NCBI GenBank assembly: GCA_014239225.1
Contig: JAAZZI010000026.1
Coordinates: 1-9,290 of the forward strand
DNA length: 9,290 bases
DNA from: Gammaproteobacteria bacterium
GTDB lineage: Bacteria; Pseudomonadota; Gammaproteobacteria; Eutrophobiales; Eutrophobiaceae
Reading direction: 5' to 3'
Positions 7,752-9,290 of the stretch are shown here, one piece after another; position 1 is the first letter of the stretch, and every line of letters starts with the position of its first letter. The notes under the pieces are model-generated. The model did not search any database. It saw only the letters and a list, made by a program, of their open reading frames with translations, and was not told the origin of the DNA. The position numbers were made by a program, and so were the translations under genes.

Positions 7752-7812
7752 GTATACTAAGTAGATTTATAACAACAGTATTTATTTTAACGTTAAAGAA
7801 GAGGATAAGACT

Positions 7813-7887
7813 ATGAAATGGGAAACACCTGAATACAGCGACATTCGTTTTGGTTTTGAAGTCACCATGTATATCAACAATAAGTAA
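7813..7887 (+). CDS. pqqA: PQQ precursor peptide PqqA
   Basis: A 24-residue peptide that is the ribosomally made substrate for pyrroloquinoline quinone synthesis. PqqE (radical SAM), with the chaperone PqqD, links the glutamate and tyrosine side chains, which become the carbon skeleton of PQQ. The diagnostic core is RFGFEVTMY (residues 12-20): Glu16 and Tyr20 have the obligatory E-x-x-x-Y spacing, and the N-terminal KWETPEY and C-terminal INNK fit the family. Length is typical (22-29). AAGAGG (7799-7804) is a strong Shine-Dalgarno eight bases before ATG. It is a single-gene unit: a terminator follows within 21 bases and the next gene, dsbA, points the other way, so pqqBCDE are not downstream. 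A sigma-54 promoter, IHF-like site and tandem palindromes lie upstream. Its presence implies PQQ-dependent dehydrogenases elsewhere in the genome. Confidence 0.95.
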   Translation: MKWETPEYSDIRFGFEVTMYINNK

Positions 7888-7907
7888 GACTTCCTTCTCA
7901 ATGAAGA

Positions 7908-7936
7908 AAAAAAAGGACCGTTTAGGTCCTTTTTTT
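7908..7936. terminator. Bidirectional rho-independent terminator between pqqA and dsbA
   Basis: The stem GGACC/GGTCC (7915-7919 and 7925-7929) with loop GTTTA is extended by an A-tract on the left and a T-tract on the right that also pair. The right T run ends pqqA transcription; read on the minus strand the A-tract becomes a U run that ends dsbA transcription. Confidence 0.9.
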
Positions 7937-7967
7937 ATATCTAAAGTTTTTTGAATGAATTTTTAAC

Positions 7968-8591
7968 CTATTCTATTTTTATATTCTCTCTTTCTCTTTC
8001 AATAAGTAGGTCAATAACTTTTGTAACATTTTCAAAACTACCTGCAGTTGAGCCGCTTACCATATATTTACCATTCACAATAATTGCTGGTACACCCGTT
8101 ATTTTATAGCGTTGGCCCATTACATAAGCCTGTTTTACTTTAGTATCGGTTTCATCTGATGTATATATTTTTTTGAATTCTTGTTTATCAACATCATGTT
8201 CTAAAAAGAATTTTTTAATTGATCTATCATCATAGATAGGTTTCTTTTTCTTATGAATGGCAGTGAATAATGAGCTATGTATTTTGTTTAGTACGTCTAA
8301 TTTTTCTGCCGTGAAATATGCTTTTGCATGAGGAATCCAATCTTTTCGAAAAATACCTGGCATTCGTCTAAATACAACATCATCAGGTTTTTTTTCAAGC
8401 CATTTATTTATAAAAGGCTCAAAATCATAACAGTGCCGACAGCCGTACCAGAATATTTCTAGTACCTCAATATTATCCCCTGTTTGTGTTGGTTGTGAGG
8501 GCGTAATTTCAACATAACCATCAAACGCAATAGCCTGATTACATAGAGCCAACAACAGCGCTAAGATTAAATAATTAATTGCTGTTTTCAT
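7968..8591 (-). CDS. dsbA: Thiol:disulfide interchange protein DsbA
   Basis: Periplasmic thioredoxin-fold oxidase that donates disulfides to folding proteins and is reoxidised by DsbB. The 207-residue precursor starts with a Sec signal peptide (MKTA, hydrophobic 7-16, cleavage probably after AIA at 20-22). The active site is FWYGCRHCYDFEP (47-59), Cys51 and Cys54. The helical insertion spans about 65-150, and the cis-proline loop is TGVPAIIVNGKY (165-176, Pro168). The E. coli-type motif is CPHC; here the dipeptide is Arg-His. GAGGTA (complement of 8603-8608) is the Shine-Dalgarno, 11 bases before ATG. The gene shares a terminator with convergent pqqA. Upstream on the same strand lie an A-rich tract, structured DNA and a hammerhead ribozyme 267 bases before ATG, so the leader of a long transcript could be self-cleaved. 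DsbB is not in the window. Confidence 0.93.
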   Translation of the reverse strand: MKTAINYLILALLLALCNQAIAFDGYVEITPSQPTQTGDNIEVLEIFWYGCRHCYDFEPFINKWLEKKPDDVVFRRMPGIFRKDWIPHAKAYFTAEKLDVLNKIHSSLFTAIHKKKKPIYDDRSIKKFFLEHDVDKQEFKKIYTSDETDTKVKQAYVMGQRYKITGVPAIIVNGKYMVSGSTAGSFENVTKVIDLLIERERENIKIE

Positions 8592-8667
8592 GTTTTTTTA
8601 TTTACCTCATTCGTGAAAAAAAATTATGAAGATTTATTTTTTTATTTTTTTTAATTCTTGGTTTATT

Positions 8668-8760
8668 GTCGATTCCACTCAGTACAGGCGATATCTCGAC
8701 TTGCCAAGTTTAATGGTGGGGAAATTTTATAAACCACCGTCAATCCGCAGGGACTTGGCA
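8668..8760 (-). other. Inverted-repeat cluster upstream of dsbA (structured RNA or decayed repeat unit)
   Basis: Three stems are visible. TGCCAAGT (8702-8709) pairs with ACTTGGCA (8753-8760). Inside it GGTGG (8715-8719) pairs with CCACC (8734-8738). Next to it GTCGA (8668-8672) pairs with TCGAC (8696-8700). On the minus strand this is followed by an A-rich stretch (complement of 8611-8658). Short stretches between 8735 and 8791 resemble the 401-bp unit (CCCGAG, CGCCA, CTGCGG in the same order), so it may be a decayed unit at the array edge. No protein gene is supported here. Confidence 0.45.
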
Positions 8761-8791
8761 CCCTAGACGCATACTGGCGCAACTCGGGATC

Positions 8792-8889
8792 GAATAAATA
8801 AATTAGAACGAGACTCCAAATTAGTAAGCACCATTTAATAAGTCAGAGAGAAAATTAGATAATGGGCTATACGATCGTTTCGGGTAACA
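8792..8889. repeat. Direct repeat, copy 1 (at least 98 bp)
   Basis: This segment is identical, base for base, to 9193-9290, an offset of 401 bp. The left boundary is sharp: the bases before the two copies differ. The right end of the match is set by the window edge. The copy contains the 3' two thirds of the minus-strand hammerhead; the rest of it is at 8890-8913. Confidence 0.97.
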
Positions 8890-8913
8890 AACCCTCGTCA
8901 GTAGCCCTACATC
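8858..8913 (-). ncRNA. Type I hammerhead ribozyme
   Basis: On the minus strand all hammerhead elements occur in order. Stem I 3' strand GGGCUA (complement of 8902-8907); core CUGACGA (8895-8901); stem II GGGU/ACCC with loop UUGUU (8882-8894); core GAAA (8878-8881); a short stem III, palindromic ACGAUCGU (8871-8878), which can pair as two base pairs with loop GAUC or as eight pairs between two molecules; H17 = A (8870); and stem I 5' strand UAGCCC (8864-8869), perfectly complementary to GGGCUA. Stem I continues past a 2x2 internal loop with GAUG/UAUC (8910-8913 with 8858-8861), as natural type I ribozymes need for loop contacts. The cleavage triplet is GUA, cutting between 8870 and 8869. A very short stem III is known from hammerheads of satellite DNAs and Penelope-like or retrozyme elements, which often act as dimers. 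Confidence 0.88.
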
Positions 8914-9072
8914 AAAATCATGCAAAAGTATTATCGAAATGCTTTAATAAAATGCCAAATATTTGTTCTAAATCTCAATATGCCAAAAACCAAATGGGAA
9001 GGTGCTGAAGATCCCACAATTAACAATTTCTTAAAGATTGAAATCAGAAAATTTTGAATATGCTCTTTAAAG

Positions 9073-9131
9073 TGCAGATCGACCGAAGCCAACCGCAGTA
9101 TTTCATATCAACCGAAGTAGATAGAAATACT
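9073..9131 (-). other. Two adjacent stem-loops with C(UUCG)G tetraloops
   Basis: On the minus strand the first hairpin (9131-9097) has AGUAUUUC pairing with GAAAUACU, then UAUC with GAUA, a U-U mismatch, and AC-UUCG-GU at the tip. The second (9097-9073) has GGUUGGC pairing with GUCGAUC around UUCG, plus UGC with GCA beyond a bulged U. The second depends on three G-U pairs that would be A-C mismatches on the plus strand, and C(UUCG)G is the specially stable tetraloop only on the minus strand. This favours a minus-strand RNA. Confidence 0.7.
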
Positions 9132-9132
9132 C

Positions 9133-9190
9133 CTTGGCGACAAGTGTCCTCGGGGACTCATATGGTCCACCAGCAGAGACACATGCCAAG
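9133..9190 (-). other. Nested stem-loop in the 401-bp unit
   Basis: CTTGGC (9133-9138) pairs with GCCAAG (9185-9190); GTGTC (9144-9148) with GACAC (9178-9182); GGAC (9154-9157) with GTCC (9165-9168) around TCATATG. An alternative inner stem joins GTCC (9146-9149) to GGAC (9154-9157). The outer stem uses the same hexamer pair as 8702-8760, in reversed order. Confidence 0.5.
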
Positions 9191-9192
9191 TG

Positions 9193-9290
9193 GAATAAAT
9201 AAATTAGAACGAGACTCCAAATTAGTAAGCACCATTTAATAAGTCAGAGAGAAAATTAGATAATGGGCTATACGATCGTTTCGGGTAACA
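9193..9290. repeat. Direct repeat, copy 2, cut by the window edge
   Basis: Identical to 8792-8889 over all 98 visible bases. Whether the match continues beyond 9290 cannot be seen. The 401-bp offset and perfect identity suggest a tandem array or a recent duplication; an assembly path re-entering the first copy would look the same. Confidence 0.95.
9259..9290 (-). ncRNA. Second hammerhead ribozyme, partial at window edge
   Basis: The minus strand here reads the stem II 3' side ACCC, the core GAAA, the palindromic stem III ACGAUCGU, H17 = A (9271) and stem I 5' strand UAGCCC, exactly as in the complete copy. The CUGACGA core and the other stem strands would lie beyond 9290 and are not visible. 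Confidence 0.6.

Larger units (their letters stand above)
8870..9270 (-). ncRNA. Predicted 401-nt self-excised RNA between two hammerhead cleavage sites
   Basis: Cleavage at 9271/9270 (copy 2) and 8870/8869 (copy 1) on a minus-strand transcript would release a 401-nt RNA with a 5' hydroxyl and a 2',3'-cyclic phosphate, ends suitable for ligation into a circle. The unit holds no convincing protein gene; it contains at least three stem-loops (9073-9097, 9097-9131, 9133-9190) and the complete hammerhead at its 3' end. Release is inferred from sequence; the second ribozyme is cut off by the window edge and its upstream half has not been seen. Confidence 0.55.

Noticed and set aside
8864..8907. 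Imperfect hairpin considered as an integron attC site or REP element
   Set aside because: No GTTRRRY/RYYYAAC core sites are present, and every bulge is explained by the hammerhead core read on the minus strand.
8980..9057. 25-codon plus-strand frame (starts MPKTKWEG) inside the 401-bp unit
   Set aside because: No Shine-Dalgarno, no known family, and other short frames of similar length occur on both strands of the unit.
9143..9168. Minus-strand ATGAGTCCCCGAGGAC, resembling hammerhead stem II
   Set aside because: The essential CUGANGA and GAAA cores are absent (CATATGA and CACTTG instead), so it is not a second functional hammerhead; it is part of the nested stem-loop.
9054..9239. 61-codon plus-strand reading frame beginning TTG
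   Set aside because: It runs through the UUCG hairpins, the nested stem-loop and the direct repeat, has no recognisable domain and no ribosome binding site; the minus-strand RNA explains the sequence better.

Overview
The window looks like a chromosomal stretch of an AT-rich gammaproteobacterium. UvrD and PmbA are close to the Escherichia coli proteins throughout, and purE, purK, a membrane-anchored cytochrome c5 and a periplasmic DsbA fit the same group. A pqqA gene and a TRAP-type solute-binding lipoprotein suggest an aerobic, possibly marine or methylotrophic, organism with PQQ-dependent dehydrogenases; this last step is inference and no genus can be named. Both window edges look unusual, as often seen at contig ends of a metagenome assembly.

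Layout: pmbA 5' part (minus, 1-799, homology lost after codon 247); uvrD (904-3069, plus) followed closely by a TRAP DctP-type lipoprotein (3097-4215); cytochrome c5 (4771-4256, minus); an intergenic region with a perfect FNR-type palindrome in front of tRNA-Arg(CCG) (4981-5057); a class I glutamine amidotransferase (5110-5838) whose stop overlaps that of purE; the purK-purE operon (7498-5835, minus); a 314-base regulatory region; the tiny gene pqqA (7813-7887); a bidirectional terminator; dsbA (8591-7968, minus); and about 700 bases without a credible protein gene (8592-9290).

Two things stand out. First, pqqA stands alone, convergent with dsbA, and is preceded by a complete sigma-54 layout: two 22-bp-spaced palindromes, an IHF-like site and a TGGCAC/TGC -24/-12 promoter. 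Second, and most striking, the gene-free end holds a type I hammerhead ribozyme on the minus strand (8913-8858) with the CUGACGA and GAAA core, all three helices and a GUA cleavage triplet. It lies in a perfect direct repeat of at least 98 bp that recurs 401 bp away and runs off the window edge, so a second cleavage site is present. The two sites would release a 401-nt RNA rich in stem-loops, two of them capped by C(UUCG)G tetraloops that pair well only on the minus strand. This resembles the hammerhead-bearing tandem satellites and retrozymes known from eukaryotes, here next to a bacterial dsbA gene and on the same strand as it.
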